DNA of 64,000 nt from Streptomyces plumbidurans. GTDB taxonomy: Bacteria; Actinomycetota; Actinomycetes; Streptomycetales; Streptomycetaceae. Shown piece after piece: positions 7,835 through 15,769 of the stretch (positions are counted from its first letter, which is position 1; each line of letters begins with the position of its first letter). The translations under genes and the position numbers were made by a program. The stretch covers positions 1 to 64,000 of the forward strand of contig NZ_JAFJSY010000011.1 in the NCBI RefSeq assembly GCF_019857225.1, read 5' to 3'. The notes under the pieces are model-generated. The model made no database searches. It was not told the origin of the DNA and was given only the letters and a program-made list of their open reading frames with translations.

Positions 7835-8860
7835 CTAGGGGGTTGATGCCTTGGCGAGCTTCAGGGCGTAACTGGCCCACCACGCACCCGCCTTGGGGCC
7901 GCCCTTGCAGGTGCCGTCCGACTCCCCCGGGCGCTTGACCCACAGGTAGGCGTCCACCAGGGGGTCGGCGGTCCTGGTCGTCGGGGTGTCGCCGAGGGCC
8001 CGGCCCGGTGGGTTGCACCAGCGCTCGTCCTCGTCGCCGCCCTTGTACGGCCCGTTGCCGTTGCGGCTGGTGTCGATGACGAAGTGCTTGCCCCCCACCT
8101 TCGCGGACAGCTCCTTGCCGTACGCGACGGAGTCCTTGGTCGAGTAGAAGTTGGAGACGTTGACCGCGAAGCCGTCCGCCTGCGCGATGCCCACCCACTG
8201 CAGGGGCTGGTAGATCTGGTCGGGGCGGCCCCAGCCGGCGTTGCCCGCGTCCAGGTAGACCTTGGTGTTCTTCAGGGACTTGAGCTTGGTGACGGCGCCC
8301 TTGAGGAGGTCGTAGCGCTCCTCGTGGAACTCGTCCGGGGTGCAGCCGTCCACCAGGTGCAGGATCGCGTCGGGTTCGAGGATCACGGTGGCCGCGCGGT
8401 CCCCGATGCCGGCCGCCACGCCGTCGATCCAGCCGCGGTAGGCGTCGCCGTCGGCCGCGCCGCCCTGCGAGTACTGGCCGCAGTCGCGGTGCGGGATGTT
8501 GTAGAGGACGAGCAGCGCGGTGCGGCCGGCCTTGTCGGCGGCCTCGGTGAAGCCCTTGGCCTCCGCCTCGGGGTTCTCCGGGCCGATCCACTCGCCGGTC
8601 GGCTGCTCGGCGATCTTGCGGATCTGCTCGGCGTCGCCGTCCTTGCCTGACTTCTCGTACGCGGCCACCTGCCGTGCCGCGCTGCCGTCCGGGTTGACCC
8701 AGAACGGGTCGCTCTCCTTGGGCTGTTGAGTGATCTTCGCGCCGGCGTCCCCGTTCTTGTCGCCGTCGCCGTCGCCTCCGGAGGAACACCCCGCGACGAG
8801 CAGTGCCACCCCCAGCACCGCCGCGGAGGCACTCATTCCGGCCCCCCTCATGCCGTACAT
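7835..8860 (-). CDS. cslZ: GH6-family endoglucanase lipoprotein CslZ
   Basis: A 341-residue secreted glycoside hydrolase family 6 protein. The lipobox is LVAGC, so it is probably a lipid-anchored enzyme on the outer membrane face. Family motifs include VLYNIPHRDCGQYS, the Asp-containing ILEPDAI and LDAGNAGWG, and the C-terminal DAYLWVKRPGESDGTC. The locus matches SCO2838, thought to trim or process the glucan made by CslA/GlxA. It is convergent with glxA and only 18 bases apart. The ATG at 8860 is preceded by AAGGGGGAG at good spacing; an in-frame upstream start would add a tail before the signal peptide and is less likely. Confidence 0.92.
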   Translation of the reverse strand: MYGMRGAGMSASAAVLGVALLVAGCSSGGDGDGDKNGDAGAKITQQPKESDPFWVNPDGSAARQVAAYEKSGKDGDAEQIRKIAEQPTGEWIGPENPEAEAKGFTEAADKAGRTALLVLYNIPHRDCGQYSQGGAADGDAYRGWIDGVAAGIGDRAATVILEPDAILHLVDGCTPDEFHEERYDLLKGAVTKLKSLKNTKVYLDAGNAGWGRPDQIYQPLQWVGIAQADGFAVNVSNFYSTKDSVAYGKELSAKVGGKHFVIDTSRNGNGPYKGGDEDERWCNPPGRALGDTPTTRTADPLVDAYLWVKRPGESDGTCKGGPKAGAWWASYALKLAKASTP

Positions 8861-9213
8861 CCAACTCCCCCTTGGGTGCACCGGTCCAGGGCTCAATCGT
8901 GACATACAGCCCGTGCCGCCCACGAGATCACCAGGGTTTGTCGGCGAGCTGTTACAGCCCGGACGCGTGTACGACCGGCCACTCCATACGTCCCGCGGGC
9001 CGACCCAACTCCCTTGACCACCAGGGCATATGACGGAGAGCCACCGCGCGGGAACCTGGCGTCATTCAGACTCTAGGCTGGGGCGCTCATCCGTTCTAAA
9101 GTCATCCCAGACGGCCCCAGCCCCCGGCCCGTCCGACCCACCGTGCCCCCATGAACCTCCCGCGCAGATCGCCGGGTTACTCCCGCAGCCCGTGCGCGCG
9201 CGGTCGAGGACCA

Positions 9214-9255
9214 GCCCGGTCGGCGGTTTCGGGGGGAGCAGACCGCCGACCGGGC
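9214..9255 (-). terminator. 14-bp stem terminator hairpin
   Basis: A perfect 14-bp stem (GCCCGGTCGGCGGT at 9214-9227 with its complement at 9242-9255) closes a 14-base loop. It lies about 50 bases beyond the stop of the minus-strand gene at 9304-9951. The rest of 8861-9303, between that gene and cslZ, shows no further gene. Confidence 0.7.
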
Positions 9256-9303
9256 CAGGTGCGCAGTGTCCGGCGGTGACGTTCGAGAGCCGGAGGACCA
9301 CTG

Positions 9304-9951
9304 TCACCGGGCATCGGGTCGGTCCGTCCCGCGCCTCCGCCGCGCGCTCAGCACTCCTACGGCGGCCGCGGCGACGCCCGCGAGCACCAGTCCGGTGATC
9401 GCCTGTCCCGTGCCGGGTCCGGCCCCGCGCACGTCCACGGAGGCGAAGTGCGCGGCGCCACTGCCGTCGGCGTCGACGGAGGCGACCGGCGAGGCGGGGG
9501 CGGCCAGGGGCGCGGCCGAGGATCCGTGCTGCGGGGACCGCGGCTGCCGCTGCGGCTGCCGTAGCACCTGCGGCCGAACCTGCGACGGCGCTTGCGGCGG
9601 TGCCTGCTCCACGCGGCCGAGTACGGTGACCCTGCCCTTCGTCACGGCGTCGGCGCAGGTGAGCGTCACGTCGTAGGAGCCCGGCCGCGCCGAGGTGCGG
9701 ACCCGGGTGTCCCCGGTCAGGGTGCCGCCGGTGCCGGTCAGCCGTGCGTCGGCGACGAACGCCGGGGACGCGGCGGTGCCCGTCCGCCCCGGGCACCCGG
9801 TGGCCCGCAGCGCGACATCGGTGCCGGGGGAGGGGGACGACGGGACCACCGAGACACCCGCTCCGCCCCCGTCGGCCGCGTACGGCGCCCCCGGCGCGAG
9901 AGCGCAGGCGGCCAGGAGTCCGGTACAGAGAGTGAGACGCAGTGAACCCAT
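9304..9951 (-). CDS. Secreted, membrane-anchored hypothetical protein
   Basis: A 215-residue protein I cannot assign to a named family. It has a signal peptide (MGSLRLTLCTGLLAACALAPGAPYA), then an Ig-like beta-rich region (about residues 26-110) with two Cys (ATGCPG and LTCADAV). A Gln/Pro/Ala-rich linker (PPQAPSQVRPQ) follows, and a C-terminal membrane helix (ITGLVLAGVAAAAVGVL) ending in RRRRG. This is the layout of a surface-displayed adhesin-like or sortase-independent anchored protein. The ATG at 9951 has GGAGG seven bases upstream. Confidence 0.75.
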   Translation of the reverse strand: MGSLRLTLCTGLLAACALAPGAPYAADGGGAGVSVVPSSPSPGTDVALRATGCPGRTGTAASPAFVADARLTGTGGTLTGDTRVRTSARPGSYDVTLTCADAVTKGRVTVLGRVEQAPPQAPSQVRPQVLRQPQRQPRSPQHGSSAAPLAAPASPVASVDADGSGAAHFASVDVRGAGPGTGQAITGLVLAGVAAAAVGVLSARRRRGTDRPDAR

Positions 9952-10107
9952 CGTGAAACCTCCAGATACCGGGAGGCTCTCCCGCGAGCCCGGACCGCGC
10001 ATCCCGAGTGGCGCCCGCACTGCTCCGTTCGGGTGGCGGGGGGTTTCGGTCGGCCGCGCCGAATATCATGGCCGTCTCGTAGGCAGACAGACCGGGAGTC
10101 CGCACCC

Positions 10108-10887
10108 ATGGCCCAGCGCAAGCCCATCGAATCGTGGCTCACCGACATGGACGGGGTGCTGATGCACGAGGGCGTCCCGGTGCCCGGCGCGGACGCGTTC
10201 ATCAAGAAGCTCCGTGAGTCGAACCGCCCGTTCCTGGTCCTCACGAACAACTCGATCTACACCGCGCGCGACCTGCACGCCCGGCTGAACCGGATCGGCC
10301 TGGACGTACCGGCGGAGAACATCTGGACCTCCGCCCTGGCCACCGCCAGCTTCCTGGACAACCAGCACCCCGGCGGCACCGCTTATGTCATCGGCGAGGC
10401 GGGCCTGACCACGGCCCTGCACGACGCCGGGTACGTGCTGACGGACTCCGACCCCGACTTCGTGATCCTGGGCGAGACGCGGACGTACTCGTTCGAGGCG
10501 CTGACCAAGGCCATCCGGCTGATCAACAAGGGCGCCCGCTTCATCGCCACCAACCCGGACAACACCGGGCCCTCCCCGGAGGGCGCGCTCCCGGCGACCG
10601 GTTCCGTGGCCGCGCTGATCACCAAGGCGACCGGCAAGGAGCCGTACTTCGTCGGCAAGCCGAACCCGCTGATGATGCGGACCGCGCTGAACACCATCGG
10701 CGCGCACTCGGAGAGCAGCGCCATGATCGGCGACCGTATGGACACCGACGTCCTGGCCGGGCTCGAGGCCGGGATGGAGACCTTCCTCGTACTGACCGGC
10801 CTGACGGCCATGTCCGACGTCGAGCGGTTCCCCTACCGGCCGACGAAGATCGTGGACTCCATCGCGGACCTGGTCGACCTCGTCTGA
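10108..10887 (+). CDS. HAD-superfamily class IIA hydrolase (NagD-like)
   Basis: A 259-residue cytoplasmic phosphatase. The first HAD motif is DMDGVLM (nucleophile Asp13, acid/base Asp15), motif II is LTNNS, the motif III lysine is in YFVGKPNP, and motif IV is GDRMDTD. A class IIA cap lies between motifs II and III. NagD-type enzymes dephosphorylate small sugar or nucleotide phosphates; the exact substrate cannot be read from sequence. GGGAG upstream supports the ATG. It is monocistronic, and convergent with the surface-protein gene that follows. Confidence 0.9.
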   Translation: MAQRKPIESWLTDMDGVLMHEGVPVPGADAFIKKLRESNRPFLVLTNNSIYTARDLHARLNRIGLDVPAENIWTSALATASFLDNQHPGGTAYVIGEAGLTTALHDAGYVLTDSDPDFVILGETRTYSFEALTKAIRLINKGARFIATNPDNTGPSPEGALPATGSVAALITKATGKEPYFVGKPNPLMMRTALNTIGAHSESSAMIGDRMDTDVLAGLEAGMETFLVLTGLTAMSDVERFPYRPTKIVDSIADLVDLV

Positions 10888-10944
10888 CCGCTGCGACTTC
10901 TCGCCCGACCGCCGCGGCCTCGTCCTTGGCGGCAGTTCGGCCTC

Positions 10945-11751
10945 TCAGCGGCGCTTGCGCGGTTTGAGGGCGAGCAGGACGGCGCCCGCGGTGACGAGGA
11001 GGACGGCGATGGCCGCGAGGGTGCCGGCCGGGGTGCCGAGGCCGGTGCGGGCGAGTTCGTCGACGAAGGGGAGGCCGGGGTCGGCGCCCGGTGAAGCCGT
11101 GCCGGTGGGGGTCGCGCCGGTGGGGGTCGCGCCGGTGCTGGTCCCGTCGGAGGGGGTCTCGTCGGCGGATGTCGCGCCGTCCTGGTTCCGGTCCGCGTCG
11201 CTGTCGATGCGGAAGCGGTAGTCGCCGGACTCCCCGACCCAGTCGCCGTCGTTCTTGTGCCGCTGGACGACCGCCGCGTTGGCGGTGACCTCGTTGGGCA
11301 GGGTGTCCGAGGTGAGCGCGAGGCGGACCTTGATGCTGACGGTCCTGCCGGGGCCGACCGTGAAGCCGGGCAGGCCCCCGTCGAAGGCGCCGACGAGTTC
11401 GTCCTCGTCGGTGGCCATGAAGCGCACGGGGTGCGGGCGGCCGTCCGCGTAGAAGTCGAGGCGGGGCTGCGTCGGCTTCAGCGCGCGCTTGTTGTCGACG
11501 AGCACGACGACCGGGTGGATGCCCGCGCAGGTCCGGTGGGTGGTGTTGGTCAGGTCCAGATACCAGGTGCCGTATCCGCCGCCCGCCTCGTAGGCGTCGG
11601 GGCCGCCGTGGATGCGGGTGGTGAGGGGGAAGTGGCGGCCGTCCGGGGAGCAGCCGGGGGCGGCGTGTGCGGGTGCCGGGGTCGCCACGGGAAGGAGCGC
11701 GGCGGCTGCCGCCAGGCACAGGGAGACGGGCGTGCAGAGTCGCATAATCAT
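10945..11751 (-). CDS. Surface-anchored hypothetical protein with LARTG-like C-terminal sorting region
   Basis: About 268 residues. It has an N-terminal signal peptide (MIMRLCTPVSLCLAAAAALLPVATPAPAHA) and a ~170-residue beta-rich extracellular domain with two Cys. A Thr/Gly/Ala/Pro repeat stretch follows, encoded by ~15-bp tandem units at about 11100-11140. The C-terminus is LARTG, a hydrophobic helix (TLAAIAVLLVTAGAVLLAL) and KPRKRR. LARTG followed by helix and basic tail resembles a class E sortase signal (LAxTG), so wall attachment is likely. No ribosome-binding site is visible before ATG 11751 or 11745; the message may be leaderless. Family not recognised. Confidence 0.75.
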   Translation of the reverse strand: MIMRLCTPVSLCLAAAAALLPVATPAPAHAAPGCSPDGRHFPLTTRIHGGPDAYEAGGGYGTWYLDLTNTTHRTCAGIHPVVVLVDNKRALKPTQPRLDFYADGRPHPVRFMATDEDELVGAFDGGLPGFTVGPGRTVSIKVRLALTSDTLPNEVTANAAVVQRHKNDGDWVGESGDYRFRIDSDADRNQDGATSADETPSDGTSTGATPTGATPTGTASPGADPGLPFVDELARTGLGTPAGTLAAIAVLLVTAGAVLLALKPRKRR

Positions 11752-11833
11752 GGGACTGTGCCGGACGGGTGGCTGCGACGGGCGGTGCCGCTCCGGCGGG
11801 CCGGGGAAGTCCCCTCGATCAGCGGGCAGACCG

Positions 11834-13069
11834 TCAGCCGTCCGCGCGCCCGAACAGCGGGGCCAGCACCAGCTGCGCGGCACCCTCCGCGACGCCGCCG
11901 GACGCGACCCGTACCGGCACCGCCGCCTGGCCGACGCGCCGGGCGCGCTCGTCCAGGACGGCGGCCACCCCGCTCACGAAGGCGTCCGGCGCTGCGGTGA
12001 CCGTGCGGCCGCCGAGCAGCACGAGGTCGATGTCGAGCAGGGCGACCAGGTTGCCGGCCGCGGTGCCGAGCACCCGCGCCGCCTCGTCCACCTCGCCGCG
12101 CGCCACCGCGGCCAGGCACAGCGCCTCGACGCAGCCTCGGTTGCCGCAGCCGCACGGCGGCCCGTCCAGCTGGACGACCTGGTGGCCGAACTCCCCGGCT
12201 CCGGTACGGGCGCCGCGGTGCACGGTGCCGCCGATGACGAGTCCGGCACCGAGGCCCGTACCGAGATAGAGGTACGCGAAGGACCCGCCCGCGCCGTCCA
12301 CGGCCAGACCGAGTGCCGCGGCGTTGGTGTCCTTGTCGACGACGACGGGCACTCCGAGCCGCCGTGCCAGGGCGTCGCGCAGGGGGAAGCCGTCCCACTC
12401 GGGGAAGCCCGTCACCCGGTGCAGAACTCCGCGGGTGTGGTCGAGCGGGCCGGGCAGCGCGACCCCGATCCCGAGGAGCGCGTCCGTGCCCCGGCCGCCC
12501 GGCGCCCAGCCGTGCGGCACCCCGCAGTGCGGCGCCACCCGGCCGGTCAGTGCTCCCGCTTCCCGCGCCACCGCGGCCACCACGGCGTCGGGGCCCGCGC
12601 CGAGGTCGAGCGAGGTGCGCTCCTCCGCCACGACGGCGCCGGTGAGGTCGACCAGGACCGCCCGCAGTTCGTCGCGGTCCAGGTGCAGTCCGACCGCGTG
12701 TCCGGCCTCGGGCACCAGCCGCAGCACGGTGCGGGGCTTGCCTCCCGTCGAGGCGCGGCGCCCCGCCTCCGCCGCGAGACCGTCCGCCCGCAGCCGTGCG
12801 GTGATCTTGCTGACGGCCTGCGGGGTCAGCCCGGTCCGCTCGGCGAGTTCCAGCCGGCTGATCCCCTCGGACCCCGCGGTGCGCAGCAGGTCGAGGACGA
12901 GCGCCATGTTGTGGCTGCGCAGGGCGGGCAGATTCGCGCCGACGACACCGGACGTGCCCGCCGTGACCGGCGCGCTCGCCGCTCCCGGCCGACCGACCAC
13001 CGCCTTCGCTCCGGCCCGTGCGCCCGCAGCCGCTGTCCGTGCGTCCGCCGCCGCCCTCGTCCTGTCCAC
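11834..13069 (-). CDS. ROK-family transcriptional regulator
   Basis: A 411-residue repressor of the NagC/XylR type. Residues ~45-110 form a winged helix-turn-helix (SRLELAERTGLTPQAVSKI). The ROK sugar-kinase-like domain follows, with GIGVALPGPLD, the catalytic-type Asp in VVDKDTNAAA, YLYLGTGLGAGLVI, and the zinc motif CGCGNRGC. The far N-terminus is an Ala/Arg-rich extension. The GTG at 13069 was taken as start; the real one could be internal, nearer residue 40-54. It is divergent from a Gfo/Idh/MocA dehydrogenase, with a 27-bp dyad between them as likely operator. It probably senses a sugar or its phosphate. Confidence 0.87.
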   Translation of the reverse strand: MDRTRAAADARTAAAGARAGAKAVVGRPGAASAPVTAGTSGVVGANLPALRSHNMALVLDLLRTAGSEGISRLELAERTGLTPQAVSKITARLRADGLAAEAGRRASTGGKPRTVLRLVPEAGHAVGLHLDRDELRAVLVDLTGAVVAEERTSLDLGAGPDAVVAAVAREAGALTGRVAPHCGVPHGWAPGGRGTDALLGIGVALPGPLDHTRGVLHRVTGFPEWDGFPLRDALARRLGVPVVVDKDTNAAALGLAVDGAGGSFAYLYLGTGLGAGLVIGGTVHRGARTGAGEFGHQVVQLDGPPCGCGNRGCVEALCLAAVARGEVDEAARVLGTAAGNLVALLDIDLVLLGGRTVTAAPDAFVSGVAAVLDERARRVGQAAVPVRVASGGVAEGAAQLVLAPLFGRADG

Positions 13070-13092
13070 GCGCCCATTGTCCCCCGCGCTTG

Positions 13093-13119
13093 CACTTTGG
13101 CAACAGCGTTGCGAAAGTG
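13093..13119. promoter_or_regulatory. 27-bp palindromic operator between the ROK regulator and the dehydrogenase
   Basis: Left arm CACTTTGGCAAC (13093-13104), spacer AGC, right arm GTTGCGAAAGTG (13108-13119). The arms match at 11 of 12 positions. The right arm abuts the GGGAGG ribosome-binding site of the plus-strand gene, and the dyad lies 24 bases from the regulator start. A bound repressor would block both genes. Confidence 0.8.
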
Positions 13120-13125
13120 GGAGGC

Positions 13126-14199
13126 ATGACTCGTACTCCTCTGCGCGTGGGCCTCGTCGGCTACGGCCTCGCGGGCTCCGTCTTCCACGCCCCGCTGATC
13201 GCCGCCACCGAGGGCCTCGCCCTCGACACGGTGGTCACCTCGAACCCGGAGCGGCAGAAGCAGGCCCTGGCCGAGTTTCCGGACGTGTGCGTCGCGGCGA
13301 CCCCCGAGGAGTTGTTCGGCCGCGCCGCCGAACTGGACCTGGTCGTCGTCGCGTCCCCGAACAGGACGCATGTGCCGCTCGCGACCGCGGCCCTGAAGGC
13401 CGGTCTGCCGGTCGTCGTCGACAAGCCGATCGCCGGCACGGCCGCCGAGGCACGCGAACTCGCCGCCCTCGCCGAGGACCGCGGACTGCTCCTCTCCGTC
13501 TTTCAGAACCGCCGCTGGGACAACGACTTCCTGACCCTGCAAGGCCTGCTGGCGAAGGGCGAGTTGGGCGACGTATGGCGCTTCGAGTCCCGGTTCGAGC
13601 GGTGGCGTCCGCAGACCAAGGGCGGCTGGCGCGAGTCCGGCGACCCGGCAGAGATCGGAGGTCTGCTCTACGACCTCGGGAGCCATGTCGTCGACCAGGC
13701 GCTGGTCCTGTTCGGTCCGGCGGCGCAGGTGTACGCGGAGTCGGACATCCGCCGCCCGGGCGCGGAAGCGGACGACGACACGTTCATCGCCATCACGCAC
13801 GCAAGCGGCGTCCGCTCGCATCTTTACGTCTCCGCCACGACCGCCCAACTCGGCCCGCGCTTCCGGGTGCTGGGCTCGAAGGCGGGCTACGTCAAGTACG
13901 GCCTCGATCCGCAGGAGGCGGACCTGCGCGAGGGCCGGCGTCCCGGCACGGCGGCCGACTGGGGCACGGAGGCGGAGGAGTCGTGGGGCCGCGTCGGTTC
14001 CGGCGAGTCCCCGGCGACCGGCGGCGGCCGCCCCGAACCGACCCTCCCCGGCGACTACCCCGCGTACTATGCGGCCGTGGCCAGGGCACTCACCGACGGC
14101 GGCGCCAACCCGGTGACCGCCCACGAGGCGGCCGCGGCCCTCGACGTCCTGGAGGCGGCCCGCCGTTCGGCCCGCGACAACGTGGCGGTGACACTGTGA
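13126..14199 (+). CDS. Gfo/Idh/MocA-family NAD(P)-dependent oxidoreductase
   Basis: A 357-residue cytoplasmic dehydrogenase. The N-terminal Rossmann fold has RVGLVGYGLAGSVFHAPL, and the EKP-type motif is present as VDKPIA. The C-terminal alpha/beta domain carries GGLLYDLGSHVVDQAL, which places the catalytic Asp/His. The family oxidises or reduces sugars, inositols or sugar-nucleotides; the substrate is unknown here. GGGAGG sits one base before the ATG, which is unusually close, and adjoins the operator. The stop overlaps the next gene's GTG (GTGA), so the pair is an operon under the divergent ROK regulator. Confidence 0.9.
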   Translation: MTRTPLRVGLVGYGLAGSVFHAPLIAATEGLALDTVVTSNPERQKQALAEFPDVCVAATPEELFGRAAELDLVVVASPNRTHVPLATAALKAGLPVVVDKPIAGTAAEARELAALAEDRGLLLSVFQNRRWDNDFLTLQGLLAKGELGDVWRFESRFERWRPQTKGGWRESGDPAEIGGLLYDLGSHVVDQALVLFGPAAQVYAESDIRRPGAEADDDTFIAITHASGVRSHLYVSATTAQLGPRFRVLGSKAGYVKYGLDPQEADLREGRRPGTAADWGTEAEESWGRVGSGESPATGGGRPEPTLPGDYPAYYAAVARALTDGGANPVTAHEAAAALDVLEAARRSARDNVAVTL

Positions 14200-14699
14200 C
14201 GCACCACGAGATCACGCCCAAGTTCCAGCCGGAGCTCACCCCGACCCTGGAGGAGCTGGAGGCACAGGAACGGCGCCTGGTCTTCAGCCGGTTCACCCAC
14301 GAGGACGCCTGGGCGCTGGGTTCCCTGCTCGTGGAGTTGGCCCGGGAGCGCCAGGCGCCGGTCGCCATCGACATCCACCGCGCGGGCCAGCAGCTCTTCC
14401 ACGCGGCCCTCCCGGGCTCCACCCCGGACAACGACGCCTGGATCGCCCGCAAGCGCCGCGTGGTGGAACGCTACGGCTCCGCCTCCTACCTCGTCGGCGC
14501 CCGCTTCCGCGCCAAGGGCTCCACCTTCGAGGAGTCCTCCCGCCTGGACCCGGACACGTACGCGGCCCACGGCGGCTCGTTCCCGATCACCGTCCAGGAC
14601 GTAGGCGTGATCGGTACGGTGACGGTCAGCGGCCTCCCCCAACTCGCCGACCACAGACTGGTGGTGGAGGCCCTGGAGACCTTCCTGAACAAGGGGTGA
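14196..14699 (+). CDS. UPF0303 / HbpS-like family protein
   Basis: A 167-residue cytoplasmic protein of the UPF0303 family, distantly related to heme-binding/degrading HbpS-type proteins. Recognisable blocks are LVELARERQAPVAIDI, GQQLFHAALPGSTPDN, WIARKRRVVERYG and the C-terminal GSFPITV, GVIGTVTVSGLPQ and DHRLVVEAL. Biochemical role is not established for the family. The GTG start overlaps the dehydrogenase stop (GTGA), so both are made from one message. Its pairing with a sugar-type dehydrogenase under a ROK repressor suggests a helper role in carbohydrate metabolism. Confidence 0.85.
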   Translation: MTHHEITPKFQPELTPTLEELEAQERRLVFSRFTHEDAWALGSLLVELARERQAPVAIDIHRAGQQLFHAALPGSTPDNDAWIARKRRVVERYGSASYLVGARFRAKGSTFEESSRLDPDTYAAHGGSFPITVQDVGVIGTVTVSGLPQLADHRLVVEALETFLNKG

Positions 14700-14786
14700 C
14701 AGGAGCGCCCCGCCAGGGGCGCGGGGAACTGCGCGACAAGCCACGACGAACCCGCACTCGCCGCTGAAGCGCAGTCCCCCACCCCT
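14700..14786. repeat. Dispersed Streptomyces intergenic repeat with hairpin
   Basis: Between convergent genes. A stem-loop (GCGCCCC 14705-14711 / GGGGCGC 14716-14722) is followed by the block GCGGGGAACTGCGCGACAAG. From memory, this block recurs at hundreds of intergenic sites in Streptomyces genomes. It probably also serves as terminator for the genes on both sides. Confidence 0.75.
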
Positions 14787-15644
14787 CTAGGCGTCCTTGA
14801 ACTCCTGCCGCTGCCGCCCCAGCCCCTCGATCTCCAGCTCGACGACATCCCCGGCCCGCAGATACGGCTTCGGCTCGGGCGCCCCCATGGCAACCCCCGC
14901 CGGCGTCCCCGTATTGATGACGTCCCCGGGGTACAGCGTCATGAACTGACTGACATAGCGCACCACTTCAGCGACCGGAAAGATCTGCTCCGCCGTCGTC
15001 CCGTTCTGCTTCAACTCCCCGTTCACCCACAGCTTCAACGGCAGATCCTGCGGATCGGCGATCTCGTCCGCCGTCACCAGCCACGGCCCCAGCGGGTTGA
15101 ACGTCTCGCAGTTCTTGCCCTTGTCCCAGGTGCCGCCGCGCTCGATCTGGAACTCCCGCTCGGACACGTCGTGCGCCACGGCGTAGCCGGCGACATGGCC
15201 GAGCGCCGCCTGAGCCGACTCCACGTAGCGGGCCGTGCGCCCGATGACGACGGCGAGCTCGACCTCCCAGTCGGTCTTCTGCGACCCGCGGGGTACCAGC
15301 ACCGTGTCGTTCGGACCGACCACCGTGTCCGCGGCCTTGAAGAAGATCACCGGCTCGGCGGGCGGCTCGGCACCGGTCTCGCGGGCGTGGTCGTGGTAGT
15401 TCAGCCCGATGCACACGACCTTGCCGATCCGGGCGAGCGGCGGCCCGATGCGCAGCCCGGTCGCGTCCAGGGCGGGCAGCTCCCCCGCCTCGGCGGCCGT
15501 ACGGATCCGCCGCAGTGCCGCTTCGTCGGCGAGCAGCGCTCCGTCGATGTCCGGGACGACACCGGAGAGGTCCCGCAGAATCCCCTCGGCGTCGAGCAGC
15601 GCGGGCGTCTCCGCTCCCGCCGTACCGACTCGCAGCAGCTTCAT
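14787..15644 (-). CDS. Fumarylacetoacetate hydrolase (FAH) family protein
   Basis: A 285-residue cytoplasmic enzyme. A ~70-residue N-terminal domain precedes the FAH fold with KVVCIGLNYHDHA, EPVIFFKAADTVVGP, the metal-site Glu residues in DWEVELAVVIG, AHDVSEREFQ, and the C-terminal PGDVINTGTPAGVAMG. Relatives act on ureidoglycolate, oxaloacetate or 2-keto-3-deoxy acids; sequence alone does not separate these. ATG 15644 was chosen for GGGAG at about eight bases; the adjoining ATG at 15650 is possible. It is monocistronic, with a dyad upstream. Confidence 0.88.
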   Translation of the reverse strand: MKLLRVGTAGAETPALLDAEGILRDLSGVVPDIDGALLADEAALRRIRTAAEAGELPALDATGLRIGPPLARIGKVVCIGLNYHDHARETGAEPPAEPVIFFKAADTVVGPNDTVLVPRGSQKTDWEVELAVVIGRTARYVESAQAALGHVAGYAVAHDVSEREFQIERGGTWDKGKNCETFNPLGPWLVTADEIADPQDLPLKLWVNGELKQNGTTAEQIFPVAEVVRYVSQFMTLYPGDVINTGTPAGVAMGAPEPKPYLRAGDVVELEIEGLGRQRQEFKDA

Positions 15645-15693
15645 GATCATGTCTCCCTCGATCGCGGGCGTCCGACCGATGGGTGCAGCCATC

Positions 15694-15713
15694 GGAGGAC
15701 TGGTCGATCCTCC
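15694..15713. promoter_or_regulatory. Inverted repeat upstream of the FAH gene
   Basis: GGAGGA (15694-15699) and TCCTCC (15708-15713) with an 8-base spacer CTGGTCGA, 50 bases before the start codon. The size is typical of a small dimeric regulator site; no adjacent regulator gene is present. Confidence 0.4.
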
Positions 15714-15769
15714 AAGGTCGAAGTCCACTCCGCAAGACCCGGTTCACGGACTGGACCGCGACTTCTGAC

